Source of the DNA: Rhodamnia argentea
Taxonomy: Eukaryota; Streptophyta; Magnoliopsida; Myrtales; Myrtaceae
Assembly (NCBI RefSeq): GCF_020921035.1
Contig: NC_063155.1
Location: 21,471,311 to 21,535,310 of the forward strand
Length of the DNA: 64,000 bases
Reading direction: 5' to 3'
How positions within the stretch are numbered: position 1 is the first letter of the stretch; each line of letters starts with the position of its first letter. This document shows, one piece after another, positions 62,507 through 64,000 of the stretch. The position numbers were made by a program, and so were the translations under genes. Below the pieces are notes generated by a model. That model was not told the DNA's origin and ran no database searches. It worked only from the letters and a program-made list of their open reading frames with translations.

Positions 62507-62661
62507 GTTCTTAGGTAGATCCCGAAATCGGACCGAAAAAACAGAATATGTCCCAAAACAGTTTCGAAGATGAAAATGGTAGGTTCTAAGTTTCAAAAAC
62601 TGAGAATCTATTATCATAGGGTAGGTTTTAGATCTACCCGTTCGGACCATGCTCATCTCTA
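62108..62661. mobile_element. hAT-like non-autonomous element
   Basis: Left end TAGGGGTGTGCAACCGGACC and the reverse of the right end, TAGAGATGAGCATGGTCCGA, are similar inverted repeats of hAT type. The flanking 8 bp (ggagaaac and gggaaagc) match at five positions, so a target duplication is only weakly supported. The 554-bp inside has repeated 'cggaccg' wording near both ends and a GA microsatellite (62455-62507). No transposase. Confidence 0.55.
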
Positions 62662-62964
62662 GGGAAAGCACATACAGAATTCGAAACCTAATCTTAGGTC
62701 TACAAGCGTGGCAAGATTTTTCTATGTTGGAGGGCTAAACATGGACACGATCAACTCTCCCTACTTAAATGACAAAGGCAATTGCAGCTCTTGATCCTGC
62801 GGAACTCGAAATGATGCCGATTATCTGTTGATATAGAAAACTGCATTTTGCGAGCATTGCTATGCTCTCTATATTTTCCAAAATGAAAAGAAACGACCAA
62901 AGAGGGAAGGTGAACGAAGCTTCCAGTTCAGCACTTTCAAAGAGGCGGCCCAAAATAATCCATG

Positions 62965-63047
62965 TGCTGGCTGTGGGGTTCGAACCCACGCGCACTTATG
63001 TGCAGAAGATCTTAAGTCTTCCCCCTTAACCTCTCGGGCAAACCAGC
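62965..63047 (-). tRNA. tRNA-Leu(TAA)
   Basis: 83 nt on the minus strand, class II. Acceptor GCTGGTT pairs with AGCCAGC plus discriminator A; D-region 'gcccgagaggttaaggg'; anticodon stem GAAGA/TCTTC with loop CTTAAGA, anticodon TAA; long variable arm; T-arm 'gtgggttcgaacccca'. No intron. A short T-run follows on the minus strand at about 62951-62954. Its 5' end faces the U2AF35 gene, 210 bp away. Confidence 0.95.
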
Positions 63048-63236
63048 ACCTCCTTGTTCCATGTCTCCACATTATATTTAAATATTTTCTATGCGTCAAT
63101 AGAAACATCCAGAAACACCTGGCGCCAAAAATCCAACGGAGCCCCCATCGCTTCTCGCACACCCCACGCGAGCGAGAGGCGCCCTCGAGTCTCCTCATTG
63201 ATCCTGTCGTTGCTCTGCTGAATTCCAGTTTCTGTA

Positions 63237-63257
63237 GAGAGAGAGAGAGAGAGAGAG
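63237..63257 (+). repeat. GA microsatellite directly before U2AF35 start
   Basis: About ten GA units ending at the base before the ATG. Confidence 0.85.
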
Positions 63258-63494
63258 ATGGCGGAGCATTTGGCGTCGATCTTCGGGACGGAGAAGGACC
63301 GCGTGAACTGCCCCTTCTACTTCAAGATCGGAGCGTGCAGGCATGGCGATCGCTGCTCGAGGCTCCACACCAAGCCCAGCATCAGCCCCACCCTCTTGCT
63401 CTCCAACATGTACCAGCGCCCCGACATGATCACCCCCGGCGTCGACGCCCAGGGCCAGCCCATCGACCCCCGCGAAATCCAGGAGCATTTCGAG
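63258..63494 (+). CDS. U2AF35: U2AF small subunit (U2AF35), first coding exon, partial gene
   Basis: Splicing factor subunit that recognises the 3' splice-site AG. The 79 residues seen match the conserved N-terminus: [40 protein letters not shown]..., with the first CCCH zinc finger C18-x8-C27-x5-C33-x3-H37 and the ending [10 protein letters not shown]. The frame then meets a GT donor (63495), and the expected continuation (D-F-Y-E-D-I, RNA-recognition fold) is not found in the remaining 500 bp. I therefore infer an intron that runs past the window edge. Truncation of the gene is the alternative. The ATG follows a GA microsatellite directly. Confidence 0.88.
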
Positions 63495-64000
63495 GTATTT
63501 GTTTGCGATGATTCGGATTCTGATGAGGTGCCTGCTATCGATTACATTGTTATTAGTCGGCACTCTGTTTTGGTCGCCCTGGATTTTGACAGAGAAGGAT
63601 GACAGTCGATTTTATGGTGGTTCTTCCAATCGGAAGATAGCGCCGATGCTTTCTCTGTGTTTTAGACGTTTCACTACTGTGAATGAGCGCACAGTCGCCC
63701 GTGTGATCGTGTTACTGTACTACTCAAGCGCCTCGAGTTCGAATTCCTACATAAATTTCTTGGAAGTTTTGCTGGCTTCTAGTTCTCTAACCTCTGTCCG
63801 AGGATCGGAGGACGCCTCCTGTTCTCTAGAATCCGCGGGATCGGAGGCTCCATCATTCACGTCTTGTTAACCGTCAAACTGTAATTAATCCATCTTGTCG
63901 TGATCCCTGCTGTCCAACCGTGACATTCTGCTATCATCTACCGGTCAATGTCTTGTTTCAATTTTGCGGAAACTTCCATCATCTACACAAATTCCGAGGT
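63495..64000. other. Probable intron of U2AF35
   Basis: Starts GTATTTG; no acceptor joined to recognisable U2AF35 sequence is found before the window ends. Open frames here show no domain. Confidence 0.55.

Noticed and set aside
62340-62573. 77-codon frame with an Arg-Glu run
   Set aside because: The run is the translated GA microsatellite within a transposon.

Overview
This looks like nuclear euchromatin from a dicot plant. The spliced genes have GT-AG introns, two intron-less tRNA genes sit between them, and AT-rich spacers are packed with small non-autonomous DNA transposons and CT/GA microsatellites. The proteins are typical angiosperm families (AGO, BAHD, UDP-apiose/xylose synthase, RETICULATA). 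The repeat style suggests a woody rosid, perhaps Myrtales, but that is only an impression.

Layout. 1-6038 (minus): 5' 17 exons of an AGO5-type Argonaute, running off the left edge. 6.0-20.9 kb: repeat-rich spacer with no convincing gene. It holds degenerate direct repeats, the 3' end and LTR of an old Ty1/copia element (about 9.4-10.95 kb), a long foldback element and many copies of one composite AT/GC repeat. 20.97-22.31 kb (plus): intronless BAHD acyltransferase. 25.55-28.21 kb (plus): SRPK-type kinase, four exons. 30.15-31.83 kb (minus): GDSL lipase, five exons. 31.8-38.2 kb: repeat-rich spacer. 38.25-40.92 kb (plus): UDP-apiose/xylose synthase, nine exons. 42.41 kb: tRNA-Ser(GCT). 42.73-46.05 kb (plus): RETICULATA-type plastid protein, seven exons. 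46.9-48.0 kb: broken SCL3-like GRAS gene. 48.87-49.91 kb (minus): tubulin-folding cofactor C. 51.0-53.3 kb: tandemly duplicated non-coding block. 53.71-56.10 kb (plus): AT-hook/PPC protein, five exons. 56.56-60.23 kb (minus): GABA transporter-like amino acid permease, seven exons. 62.97 kb: tRNA-Leu(TAA). 63.26 kb onward (plus): first coding exon of the U2AF small subunit, cut by the right edge.

The genes do not form a pathway or cluster; they are independent housekeeping and specialised genes in ordinary plant gene order. Two (SRPK and U2AF35) act in pre-mRNA splicing, but they lie 35 kb apart with unrelated genes between. I found no clear new biological system. The best leads are the composite repeat family, the duplicated block upstream of the AT-hook gene, the internal repeat and start-site ambiguity of that gene, the altered DFGWG motif of the BAHD enzyme, and microsatellites lying directly against splice donors and start codons. 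All exon joins were made by eye from splice sites, reading phase and family similarity.
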